A DNA stretch of 64,000 bases from Parapontixanthobacter sp963736595 (lineage in GTDB: Bacteria; Pseudomonadota; Alphaproteobacteria; Sphingomonadales; Sphingomonadaceae). Below the pieces are notes generated by a model. The model was not told the origin of the DNA. It was given only the letters and a program-made list of their open reading frames with translations, and ran no database searches. The DNA lies in contig CAVTPG010000007.1 in assembly GCA_963736595.1 (NCBI GenBank), positions 1-64,000 of the forward strand. The letters run 5' to 3'. Position 1 is the first letter of the stretch. The number at the start of each line of letters is the position of its first letter. Made by a program: the position numbers and the translations under genes. Shown piece by piece: positions 26,518-38,030 of this stretch.

Positions 26518-28347
26518 TCAGACCGGTTCGCACTGCTTGCTCAGCCAGTCGCGCACATCGCCATCGAGTTGCGGGCCGATTACATCCCACACCTGAGCAT
26601 GGTAGCGATCGAGCCAGTCACGTTCCGGCGCGGTCAGCAAGCCGGTCGCGATCAGGCGGCGCTCGATCGGTGCAAAGGTGAGTGTTTCAAAGCCGAGATA
26701 GTCCCCTTCCGCACCATCGATTGCGCGCGGTTCGATCAATACGAGGTTCTCGATCCTGATGCCGAATGCGCCCGCTTTGTAATAGCCCGGTTCGTTGGAG
26801 CAGATCATGCCCGCGTGCAGCGGATGGCCCGTGCCCGCTTGCCCGCCAGCTGGTTTGGCGATGCGTTGCGGCCCTTCATGCACTGACAAATACGCGCCGA
26901 CGCCGTGGCCCGTTCCGTGGGCATAATCGACGCCTGCCTGCCACAAATGCTGGCGCGCAAATGCGTCGAGCTGCCCGCCGGTGGTGGCATCGGGGAATAC
27001 GGCCAGTGCCAGCGCGATGTGGCCTTTCAGCACGCGGGTAAAGCGGTCCTTATGCTCGGCGGTCGGCTCGCTTCCCTCCGGCGTGTCGATCCACACTGTG
27101 CGAGTGATGTCGGTCGTTCCGTCGAGATATTGACCACCTGAATCGCACAGGAAAATGCTGCCCGGCGGGATCACAATATTGCTGTCCTCATCCACTTTGT
27201 AATGCGGCAAAGCGGCATGGCCAGCAGCGGCAGAAATCGTATCGAAGGAGGTGTCCTTCAACGCGCCCGACTCTTCGCGAAATTGCTTCAACCGTGCCGC
27301 CGCGCCCAGTTCGTCCAGCTCGCCCTTCGGTGCTTCCACAGACAGCCAGTGCAGGAATTTGGCGATCGCTGCTCCGTCGCGCGCCTGCGCATCGCGGTGG
27401 CCTTGCTGTTCGCCTGCATTCTTGATCGCCTTGGGCAGGATGGTGGGGTCGGTTTTCTGCACAATGCGCGCGCCGCCATCTTCCAGCGCCTGAAAAATGC
27501 CGGCCACGCTGCGTTCGGGATCGACCGCCACAGATTTGCCATTCAGCGCGCCAAGCGCGGACACGAATTCAGCCTTGTCGCGCACTCGCACCGCATTGCC
27601 GAGATGCTGCGTCAATTCGGGCGTCACCTTGTCGGGCGTGATAAACAGATCGGCGGTCCCGTCAGCATGAGCCACAGCGAAACTCAGGGCCAGCGGTGTA
27701 TTGTCGATGTCGGACCCGCGCATATTCATCAGCCAAGCGACCGAATCCAGTGCGGCAATGACCGTGGCATCATGGCCGTTTTCATTGAGCCAGTCGGCAA
27801 TCTGCGCACGTTTGTCCGCGCTCGACTGTCCGGCATATTCGGTCGGATGCGGCACGGCGGCTGCGGGCGAAGGTACGGGCTGATCGGGCCACACGGCATC
27901 GACCGGATTGCTGTCCACTGGCACTGTCATGCCGCCCTTATCCGCCAGCGCGCGTTCCAATTGCATCGCCCATGCTTTGGTATGCAGCCACGGGTCATAG
28001 GCGATCCGCGCCCCTTGCGCGCAATGTTCCGCGATCCATTTGACCGGGCTGCTTTCAGGCACGCCGACATAATCGAACAGCGCCTCTTCCACTTGCTCGC
28101 GCACTTGCACGGTATAGCGGCCATCGGTGAAGATCGCTGCGCCTTTGCCCTCATACTGGCCCGCCAGCACCGCTGCACTGCCCGCCGACCCGCCAAAGCC
28201 GGTCAGCCATGCCAGACGCTGCGCATAGCCGCCCACATATTCCGACATATGTTCATCGGAAATCGGGATCACAAAGCCTTCGAGATCGCGTTTTACAAGC
28301 TCTTGCCGCAAGGCGGCCACGCGCGCTTCATGGGGTTGCATCAGCAT
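26518..28347 (-). CDS. Xaa-Pro aminopeptidase (M24B)
   Basis: A 609-residue aminopeptidase P. Two N-terminal creatinase-like domains (residues 1-310) precede the M24 catalytic domain. All five metal-ligand regions are visible: CDSGGQYLDGTTDITRT (two Asp), GTGHGVGAYLSVHEGP (His), CSNEPGYY (Glu) and IRIENLVLI (Glu). It removes N-terminal residues before proline, probably in the cytoplasm, since no signal peptide is present. The ATG at 28347 has AGGA upstream; the next ATG is two codons later. Divergent from the S9 oligopeptidase gene. Confidence 0.93.
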   Translation of the reverse strand: MLMQPHEARVAALRQELVKRDLEGFVIPISDEHMSEYVGGYAQRLAWLTGFGGSAGSAAVLAGQYEGKGAAIFTDGRYTVQVREQVEEALFDYVGVPESSPVKWIAEHCAQGARIAYDPWLHTKAWAMQLERALADKGGMTVPVDSNPVDAVWPDQPVPSPAAAVPHPTEYAGQSSADKRAQIADWLNENGHDATVIAALDSVAWLMNMRGSDIDNTPLALSFAVAHADGTADLFITPDKVTPELTQHLGNAVRVRDKAEFVSALGALNGKSVAVDPERSVAGIFQALEDGGARIVQKTDPTILPKAIKNAGEQQGHRDAQARDGAAIAKFLHWLSVEAPKGELDELGAAARLKQFREESGALKDTSFDTISAAAGHAALPHYKVDEDSNIVIPPGSIFLCDSGGQYLDGTTDITRTVWIDTPEGSEPTAEHKDRFTRVLKGHIALALAVFPDATTGGQLDAFARQHLWQAGVDYAHGTGHGVGAYLSVHEGPQRIAKPAGGQAGTGHPLHAGMICSNEPGYYKAGAFGIRIENLVLIEPRAIDGAEGDYLGFETLTFAPIERRLIATGLLTAPERDWLDRYHAQVWDVIGPQLDGDVRDWLSKQCEPV

Positions 28348-28460
28348 ATTGTCGATCCTGCTCTGGTGTTTGTATCCCGCGTCATTTATCAGATGTCGCG
28401 TCCGTATTTATAACGCCGACCATAGCATCTGCCGCCGACATTCAACAGGGGGAATACCAC

Positions 28461-30627
28461 ATGAAATTCGCGCCACTTACCGCGCTTGCTCTGGCAAGCT
28501 GCCTCGTTCCCGCGCAGCTTCATGCGCAAACCACGACATCCAAGGATTCCACGAATTTGACCAAGCAGACCACGCCGCCCGTCGCCGAAAAGCGCGACCA
28601 TGAATATACGCATCACGGCATCACGATTTCCGACCCCTATCACTGGATGAAGGATCAATCCTATCCCAAGATCGACGATGCCGATGTAATCGCGCATCTG
28701 GAAAAGGAGAATGCGTATTTCGACGCGCAGATGGCCCCGCATCAGGCGCTGGTCGATACGATCTTCGAGGAACTAAAGGGCCGGATGAAGCAGGATGACA
28801 GCTCCGTCCCGCAAAAGGATGGCGACTATTTGTATTGGTCCAGCGTTGCAGAAGGTAAGGAATACCGCCTGCATTGGCGCAAGCCCGTGGCCGGCGGCGA
28901 AGATGAATTGCTATTGGATCAAAACCAGCTGGCCGAGGGCAAGGATTATTTCCGGCTCGGCGCTTTGTCGGTCAGCGATAATGGCCGCTACCTTGCTTAT
29001 TCGTTCGACGATGATGGATCGGAGCGGTTCACCGCGCGGATCAAGGATCTGACGACTGGCGAATTGCTGGACGATACGATCCCTGAAACGCTGTCCGGCC
29101 TTACCTGGGTCGCGAACGATACGGCGCTGGTGTATGGCAAGGCGAATGAAAACTGGCGCGTCGATAATGCCCGGCTGCACGTCATCGGTACGCCGGTCGA
29201 AAGCGATGTCGAACTTTATCGCGAGGAAGATGAGGGCTACCGCGTCGGTACGGGCCTCAGCGCGCAGGATGACTGGCTGATTATCGCGACCGGCGACAAT
29301 GAAACCAGCGAAGTGCGGCTGGTCCGCGCGGACGATCCGACGGGTGAGCAGCTGCTGATCAAGCCGCGCATGAAAGGCGTCGAATATGATGTGGATGTGC
29401 GCGACGGGCAGTTGTTCATCCACACGAATGACGATCATGTGAACTTTCGCGTTGCCACCGCGCCGCTCGACAATCCGGCGCAATGGACCACGCTGATTGC
29501 CGGATCGGACGAGTTTTACCTGACCGATATCGACCTGTTCAAGGATTTCTACGTCACCGAAGGACGCCTGAACGGTCTCGATCAGGTGCAATTGCGCAGC
29601 TATGACGATGCGGGCAAGTTTACGCCCGTAACCTTCCCCGAAGCCAGCTATGTCACGGGCCTGTCGAACAATCCCGAATATGACATGACGAAGCTGCGCT
29701 TGTCCTATGAAAGCATGGTGACGCCGGATTCCGTCTATGATTACGATGTGAAAACCGGCGCGCTGGAAATGCTGAAGCAGACCGAAATACCAAGCGGCTA
29801 TGATGCGAGCGCCTACATAACCGAGCGGCTGATGATCACCGCGCGCGACGGTGCGCAAGTCCCGGTCAGCATTGTGCGCCACAAGAATACCGCCGGACCC
29901 GATGCGGGCGGCGCGCCGCTGCATCTCTATGCCTATGGCGCTTACGGCTATGCCATTCCGCCGGGCTTTTCGACCTCTCGCCTGAGCCTGCTGGATCGCG
30001 GAATGTCTTATGCCATCGCGCATATTCGCGGCGGCGATGATCTGGGCCGTAATTGGTATCTGCAAGGCAAGCTGAATGCGCGGACCAACACGTTCAATGA
30101 TTTTGTCGATGTGGCCAAAGGGCTGATCGACAAAGGCTACACTCAGAAGGGTAAAGTCACGGCCAGCGGCGGCAGTGCAGGCGGGTCGCTGATGGGTGTC
30201 ATTGCCAATACCAATCCCGATTTGTGGGGCGCGCTGGCCGCCCATGTGCCGTTCGTCGATGTGCTGAACACGATGCTGGATGACAGCTTGCCTTTAACGC
30301 CGGGCGAATGGCCGGAATGGGGCAATCCGATCGAAAGCAAGCAGGCCTTTGCCTATATCCTCAGCTATAGCCCCTACGATCAGGTCATCGCGCAGGATTA
30401 TCCGCCGATGCTGATTACTGCTGGATTGAATGATCCGCGCGTAACCTATTGGGAGCCGATGAAGTGGACGGCCAAGCTGCGCGAATTGAAGACCGATGAC
30501 AATGTTCTGCTGCTGAAAACCAATATGGGCGCGGGTCATGGCGGCAAGTCCGGGCGGTTCCGCCGGCTGTACGAGCAGGCCGAGGAATTCTACCTTCCTG
30601 CTGACGCAAATCGGTCTGGAGAAGTGA
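28461..30627 (+). CDS. S9 family peptidase, oligopeptidase B type (frameshifted near C-terminus)
   Basis: Serine oligopeptidase with a signal peptide (MKFAPLTALALASCLVPAQLHAQ), a seven-bladed propeller (about residues 100-420) and an alpha/beta-hydrolase domain. Catalytic Ser lies in ASGGSAGGSLMG, Asp in LNDPRVTYWEP and His in GAGHGGKSGR. The start follows CAGGGGGA. The open frame continues into a thioesterase. Removing one C at 30593-30594 instead yields FLLTQIGLEK and a TGA at 30625-30627, the normal end of this family (721 residues). I therefore treat the peptidase as a separate gene. Confidence 0.9.
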
Positions 30628-31037
30628 CGGCGGAGTTTTCGCGCAACTTTACGGCTGAACCCGACCATATCGACGAGCTGGGCCATGTGAACAACACGGT
30701 CTGGCTCGGTTGGGTGCAGCAGATTGCGGTCGAGCATTGGAACGCCGTCGCCGCGCCGGAACACATCGCGCAGTTTATCTGGGTCGTGACGCGGCACGAG
30801 ATCGACTATCGCGGCAATGTGAAGCTGGGCGAGAATGTCGAGGCCACCACGTATATTCCCGATCAGCCACGTGGCGCGCGCTTCGATCGTTGCGTCGACT
30901 TCCGCAGCATCACGCCGGACGGTGCTGGTAAAGTGATTGTGGCCGCGCGCAGCACCTGGGCCATGCTGGACAAGCAGACCGGGCGGCTGGTCCGGATTCG
31001 CGACGAACACGCCGCGCCATTTATGAGCCAGACCTAA
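30624..31037 (+). CDS. Acyl-CoA thioesterase, 4HBT hot-dog family
   Basis: A 137-residue single hot-dog domain. The segment EPDHIDELGHVNNTVWLGWVQ is the 4-hydroxybenzoyl-CoA thioesterase motif, with the catalytic Asp in the H-x-D-x-x-x-H-V-N-N pattern slightly modified to HIDELGHVNN. HEIDYRGNVKLGE follows as the second strand motif. The GTG start at 30624 overlaps the corrected stop of the S9 peptidase (GTGA), implying coupling. Substrate unknown. In the uncorrected reading it appears fused to the peptidase. Confidence 0.8.
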   Translation: MTAEFSRNFTAEPDHIDELGHVNNTVWLGWVQQIAVEHWNAVAAPEHIAQFIWVVTRHEIDYRGNVKLGENVEATTYIPDQPRGARFDRCVDFRSITPDGAGKVIVAARSTWAMLDKQTGRLVRIRDEHAAPFMSQT

Positions 31038-31060
31038 TCAGCGAAATCGCGCGTTAACGC

Positions 31061-32842
31061 CTATTCGGCGGCGATCGTGTCGTCCTTGATATACTGGTCG
31101 AGTTCCAGCACGTCCCATTCCTCCGCAACCACTTGATCGCGACCGGACCGCTTGGCCTGATACAGCAGCAGATCGACACGCGAATACAGGTCTGAAAATG
31201 CCAGCGGTTCGGTGTTCGTCGGCGGAATGGTCAGCACTCCCATGCTGGCGGTCACTTTCATATCGAGTTCGTGCATTTCCTCGCCCACGCGCATCGGAAT
31301 GCGTTGCCGCAAATCATCGGCGCGGCGCACCGCATCCTCTCCGCGCAGCATCAGCAGAAATTCCTCGCCGCCCATGCGGATGGCGACATTGTCGGGATCG
31401 CGGCGCAGCACTTGCCCGATGATCTTCAGCACCTGATCGCCCGCAAGATGGCCGTGAATATCGTTCACCGTTTTGAAGTGGTCGATGTCGAGAATGGCGA
31501 GCGAGCGATAATCGCGGCTCATCAATTCGTGCCAGCGTGTGTCCAATGCACCCCGGTTGAACAGGCCGGTCAGGGGATCGCGCTCGCTGCGGCGCGACAG
31601 CAGATTGGCCTCCAATAGAGCTTCATCGCGCTGACGTTTGGTGAGCAGAAAGCGATCGGCGACGGCCCATGACGACATAACGACCTGCCACAGCATGGTG
31701 CCATATAGCAGGGGTAGGAAATCCGTCTGATGCGCGCTGCCCATTAAAGAGGCGCCGATCTGCATGACGATAACCAGGATCGCAGGAGCGATGCTGATCA
31801 GCAGGATCTTTACGGCCCGGCTGCCGCTGCGATAGGCTCCGAGCAACATGGCGCAGGCCAGCAGCACCGCTGGGAGAACTTCGATAATGTGCAAGATGTC
31901 GCAATATGGCCTGAGCAGGGGCAGGTCTGCCGAATGCAGGACGCTGATCGCCAGCGTCCAGACAGCAACGTACGGAACCAGGTTCCGTATTTTCGGCAAG
32001 ATATTGTCGTATTGTACGAAGCGACTGATAAACATCAGTCCCGTAACCCCCACCACGGCCACATTGCTGATATTGATAATGCGCCAGACCTCTACGGGCA
32101 TTTCGATCAGTATGTTGATCAGGCCGGACCGGATCAGAACGACTGCGGCAACAGCGACACTGAGCGCTGCATACCAGATCAGAAACGGCTCGTTCAAAAC
32201 GCGATAAAAGCCAAGATAGACCAGCGATGGAACGACCAGCGCAACCACCAGCATACTTAGCAGGACGAGATAGGATACGCGTTCCGGACCGGGCAAGATT
32301 GAGCCGGAATGCAGGCTTGCCTGCACGACTGTGGGTCCATGCCGATTGCCTGCAATGCTGGCCACGACCAAGTCTGTGCCGCCGGAAATTTTGGGCAACG
32401 TCGCCACCATAACCGAACCTTCGCTGGTCGGGATCAGCCGCTCACCGGCATGGGTGATTTGATGCCATGTCCCCGCGCTATCGCGGGCGGAAAGCGTGAT
32501 CGTGTCGAGCTTGCCGAGCCGTAGAGCGAGATGCGTGGGCGCCCCCTGCTGCGTATTCGGCTCGAAAATCAGCGTCCAGTCACCGCGTCCGTTCGCCAGT
32601 TCCGCCTCGATGCATTGGCGCGTCGCCACACCTGTCTCGATAGTGCGAAGCTGGGTCGATGAGCGATACGACCCCGGCAGCAGGCACGTTGGCGATACTG
32701 AAGTTTCGGAAAAAGGCGTGGCCGAAGCGGGGGAAGCCGGCGCGATGGCGGCAATCAGCGTAATCGCAGCAAGTGTCAGCGCGACGACAGCCATACGCAA
32801 GGCTTCTGGCAATGTGCCAAATTTGCTGATCGTCCCGCTCAT
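31061..32842 (-). CDS. Diguanylate cyclase with 7TMR-DISM-type sensor
   Basis: A 593-residue membrane protein. A hydrophobic N-terminal signal/anchor is followed by a periplasmic domain (about 40-185), seven hydrophobic segments (190-395) and a GGDEF domain opening RDPLTGLFNRGALD, with the active-site GGEEF at 491-495. It should make cyclic di-GMP in response to an extracytoplasmic signal. The RxxD inhibitory site is not in its usual register (RDPDNVAIRMGGEEF has one extra residue), so product inhibition may be absent. The preceding 84-base gap is AT-rich and may hold its promoter. Confidence 0.9.
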   Translation of the reverse strand: MSGTISKFGTLPEALRMAVVALTLAAITLIAAIAPASPASATPFSETSVSPTCLLPGSYRSSTQLRTIETGVATRQCIEAELANGRGDWTLIFEPNTQQGAPTHLALRLGKLDTITLSARDSAGTWHQITHAGERLIPTSEGSVMVATLPKISGGTDLVVASIAGNRHGPTVVQASLHSGSILPGPERVSYLVLLSMLVVALVVPSLVYLGFYRVLNEPFLIWYAALSVAVAAVVLIRSGLINILIEMPVEVWRIINISNVAVVGVTGLMFISRFVQYDNILPKIRNLVPYVAVWTLAISVLHSADLPLLRPYCDILHIIEVLPAVLLACAMLLGAYRSGSRAVKILLISIAPAILVIVMQIGASLMGSAHQTDFLPLLYGTMLWQVVMSSWAVADRFLLTKRQRDEALLEANLLSRRSERDPLTGLFNRGALDTRWHELMSRDYRSLAILDIDHFKTVNDIHGHLAGDQVLKIIGQVLRRDPDNVAIRMGGEEFLLMLRGEDAVRRADDLRQRIPMRVGEEMHELDMKVTASMGVLTIPPTNTEPLAFSDLYSRVDLLLYQAKRSGRDQVVAEEWDVLELDQYIKDDTIAAE

Positions 32843-32926
32843 AGCGAACCGATAGCGCAGATTCCCTATTTCAAGGTTAAAATCATTAAGTTATTTAGCT
32901 TGTTTAATCAGGTCTAGGCGGTTTTG

Positions 32927-34045
32927 CTAAGCATCCAGCAGTTCCGAAACAGGCAGATGTTCGTAACCCTGTTCCACTGCGACTGCCTCGTAAGTCACGC
33001 GGCCATCATGCACGTTCAACCCTTCGGCCAAATGCGGATTGTCGCGCAGCGCCTCTTTCCAGCCCTTGCGGGCGATCCGCAAAGCATGGGGCAGCGTCAC
33101 ATTGTTCAGCGCATACGTGCTGGTCCGCGCCACCGCGCCCGGCATATTCGCGACGCAATAATGCACGACCTCATCGATAACATAAGTCGGATCGGCATGG
33201 GTGGTCGCTTTGGATGTTTCGAAACAGCCACCCTGATCGATCGCCACATCGACCAGCACCGAACCCGGCTTCATGCAGGACAGCATCTCGCGTGTAATCA
33301 GTTTCGGGGCAGAGGCTCCGGGTATCAGCACCGCACCGATGACCAGATCGGCCTCGCACACGGCTTCTTCCAGATTGGCTTTGTTGGAAAAACGCGTGCT
33401 GGCGCGGTTCTCGAAAAACGTGCCGACTTTGTCGAGGACTTCGGGATCGCGGTCCATGATGACCACTTGCGCGCCCAGACCCACGGCCATTTGCGCGGCG
33501 TTAAAGCCGACCACACCGCCGCCGATCACCACGACTTTGCCCGGCATCACACCTGGCACACCACCCAGCAATACGCCGCGTCCGCCATGCGCCTTTTCCA
33601 GCGCGGTCGCGCCTGCTTGCACGCTCATGCGCCCGGCCACCTGGCTCATGGGTTTGAGCAGCGGCAAGGTGCCGCCCGGTCCGGTGACGGTTTCATAAGC
33701 AATCGCGGTGACGCCGGAATCCACCAGTTCTTTGGTCTGCGCTTCATCGGGCGCAAGGTGCAGATAGGTGTAGAGAATCTGGCCTGAATGCAGCTTCGCG
33801 CGCTCTTCGGCTTGCGGCTCTTTCACTTTCACGACCATCTCGCAGTCGGCAAAGATCGAATCCGGTCCCTCGACGATTTCCGAGCCAGTGGCGCGATATT
33901 GATCGTCGGTCGCGCCGATGCCAAGCCCTGCGCCGCTTTCGATCCTGACCGCATTGCCTTGCGTCACCAGTTCGCGCGCACTTTCCGGGGTTAACCCGAC
34001 GCGGTATTCGTGGTTCTTGATCTCTTTGGGGCAACCGATCAGCAT
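32927..34045 (-). CDS. ald: Alanine dehydrogenase
   Basis: A 372-residue NAD-dependent enzyme interconverting alanine and pyruvate plus ammonia. The N-terminus MLIGCPKEIKNHEYRVGLTP, the substrate-binding KVKEPQ, the Rossmann fingerprint VIGGGVVGFNAAQMAVGLGA and the catalytic-region VDVAIDQGGCFET are all standard. The start follows a strong AAGGAGAG. An AT-rich TAATATTATT box at 34079-34088 is a candidate -10 region. It lies downstream of ftsK on the same strand. Confidence 0.93.
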   Translation of the reverse strand: MLIGCPKEIKNHEYRVGLTPESARELVTQGNAVRIESGAGLGIGATDDQYRATGSEIVEGPDSIFADCEMVVKVKEPQAEERAKLHSGQILYTYLHLAPDEAQTKELVDSGVTAIAYETVTGPGGTLPLLKPMSQVAGRMSVQAGATALEKAHGGRGVLLGGVPGVMPGKVVVIGGGVVGFNAAQMAVGLGAQVVIMDRDPEVLDKVGTFFENRASTRFSNKANLEEAVCEADLVIGAVLIPGASAPKLITREMLSCMKPGSVLVDVAIDQGGCFETSKATTHADPTYVIDEVVHYCVANMPGAVARTSTYALNNVTLPHALRIARKGWKEALRDNPHLAEGLNVHDGRVTYEAVAVEQGYEHLPVSELLDA

Positions 34046-34151
34046 TGCGACTCTCCTTGGAAGTCAGCCTCCTAGCGAAATAATATTATGCCCGCCAGCA
34101 AGATTTGGCCGGATTATCTGTCTTGGAAGTAGGCGGCCCTTGGTGCAATGT

Positions 34152-34172
34152 TACCGGCGACATACCGGCGAC

Positions 34173-34173
<1 letters not shown>
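34152..34173. repeat. 11-base tandem duplication just downstream of ftsK
   Basis: TACCGGCGAC(A/T) occurs twice in direct succession, at 34152-34162 and 34163-34173, ending at the ftsK stop codon. It lies in the gap before ald. No function is apparent; replication slippage is the simplest origin. Confidence 0.6.
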
Positions 34174-36546
<2,373 letters not shown>

Positions 36547-36689
36547 TGCCGTTGGATTTCCCGTCCTTTGTTGCCGATCCCCGATCACGACAATGCACCG
36601 GAGCCACCGGACCCGTCAAGGAATAGGGCGCATCCAGGAGCATTTGGGCGAGCACGAGGAGGGCAATGAACAGCGTGGGCGGCCAGAGA

Positions 36690-37244
36690 CTATTGGGGTG
36701 TTAGCCCGTCGATTGCGCCCCATCGCGAATGCCCAAGTTCAATCGCGCGCGCCTTGGTCATTCCGCCCAGCGCAATCACCGGCATTGTCGCTTGTGCAGC
36801 CAGTTCGTGAAACCGTGTTGCGCCCAGTGTTGGACTATCGGGATGCGAACGTGTTGGAAAAACCGGCGAGACAAAAACCGCATCCGCTTGTGCCAAATTG
36901 GCGGCGGTAATTTCCGCTTCGTTATGGGCCGTCGCGAGATACAGCAGATGGGGCGCGATTTGGGCCGGTCGGCGCCCGTAAACCGCGTCTAGACATCCTT
37001 GTGGGTCGTTTAGACATCCTTGTAGATCGTCCAATATTTGCCCCGAAACGGCGATCAAATGACCGCATTTGCGCGCAATTTTTGCCAATGTTTCAAAGCG
37101 TTGCGCGCGCATCTCGGCGCTCAAATGGTAGTGCCGGAACACGAAACCGGACTTTTCGGGCAAATCGGCCAAAGCTTGGGCCAGCATGGCGTCATTGCGC
37201 TCATCTGAAAATAGCCACAGATCGGGAAGGGTCTGGATTGCCAT
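36690..37244 (-). CDS. Thiamine-phosphate synthase-like (ThiE/TenI family) protein
   Basis: A short TIM-barrel protein of 184 residues. SDERND near the start, ADAVFVSPVFPTRSHP and MPVIALGGMTKARAIELG near the end are ThiE/TenI features. ThiE couples the pyrimidine and thiazole halves of thiamine. The family's pyrophosphate-loop motif is only partly recognisable, so a TenI-like or diverged role is possible. It contains a seven-residue duplication (DLQGCLNDPQGCLD) matching a 21-base tandem repeat. ATG 37244 is preferred to an upstream GTG (37253). Divergent from the yggS-like gene. Confidence 0.72.
   Translation of the reverse strand: MAIQTLPDLWLFSDERNDAMLAQALADLPEKSGFVFRHYHLSAEMRAQRFETLAKIARKCGHLIAVSGQILDDLQGCLNDPQGCLDAVYGRRPAQIAPHLLYLATAHNEAEITAANLAQADAVFVSPVFPTRSHPDSPTLGATRFHELAAQATMPVIALGGMTKARAIELGHSRWGAIDGLTPQ
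36990..37031. repeat. 21-base tandem repeat inside the thiE-like gene
   Basis: Two adjacent 21-base units begin TAGACATCCTTGT at 36990 and 37011 and differ at a few positions. The period keeps the reading frame and adds seven residues to the protein. Probably a slippage duplication. Confidence 0.75.
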
Positions 37245-37269
37245 GCCCGGCACGCTATAGCGCCTCCTT

Positions 37270-37931
37270 ATGGAAAACCAGCCGACACCGCTCGAAACCG
37301 TCCGTCAGACTATCGCGAAATCCTGCAAAATCGCGCGCCGCAAGGTCGAGGATGTGACGCTGATCGCGGTCAGCAAAACGCGCGATGCCGAAGCTATTCT
37401 GCCTTTGCTGGAACAGGGGCATCGTGTGTTCGGCGAAAACCGCGTGCAGGAAGCACAGCCCAAGTGGCTGGAATTGCGAGAGAAATATGCCGGATGCGAG
37501 TTGCATTTAATCGGTCAGTTGCAATCGAACAAAGCTGAGGATGCGGTGGAAACATTCGACTGCATCCACTCGCTCGACCGGATGAGTCTGGTGAAAGCGC
37601 TCGCCAAAGCGTTCGATAAGACCGGCAAGCAAATTCCGTGTTTTATACAAGTGAATATCGGCAGCGAGGCGCAAAAAGGCGGCTGCGCATTGGCCGACCT
37701 GCCGGACTTGATTGCAGCGGCGCAGAACGCCGCCATTCCGCTTGGCGGACTGATGTGCATTCCGCCTGCCGACATCGAGCCTGCACCGTTTTTCGCGCTG
37801 CTCGACAAGTTGGCGACGGACCACGGATTGCGGGTCGCAGCATGGGCATGAGCGGCGATTACGAGACGGCAATCATGCTCGGCGCGACGCATATCCGGGT
37901 GGGAACTGCCTTGTTTGGCGCACGCAGCTAA
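37270..37931 (+). CDS. YggS family pyridoxal-phosphate homeostasis protein (frameshifted)
   Basis: PLP-binding single-domain TIM barrel involved in vitamin B6 and amino-acid homeostasis. LIAVSKTRDAEAI carries the PLP lysine, and GENRVQEAQPKW, HLIGQLQSNK follow. The frame stops at 37851, but a shift near 37838-37840 gives the hallmark GMSGDYETAIMLGATHIRVG and ends GTALFGARS at 37931. One A appears to be missing before GCATGGGC, so that S-M-G-M-S is restored. The repaired length is 220 residues, normal for the family. Confidence 0.88.
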
Positions 37932-37980
37932 GCACGCCTTCGCGCCAGCAACAGCACGACCAAATCCCTGATGCACAAAG

Positions 37981-38009
37981 AAAAAGGGACGCCCGAAGGC
38001 GCCCCTTTC
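37981..38009 (-). terminator. Intrinsic terminator for the TonB receptor gene
   Basis: AAGGGACGCC pairs with GGCGCCCCTT around a GAAG-type loop, with an A-run on the left that reads as T-run on the minus strand. It lies 22 bases past the receptor stop codon. It may also serve the yggS-like gene from the other side. Confidence 0.75.
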
Positions 38010-38030
38010 GCAATCCGTTAGTTTGGCGCT

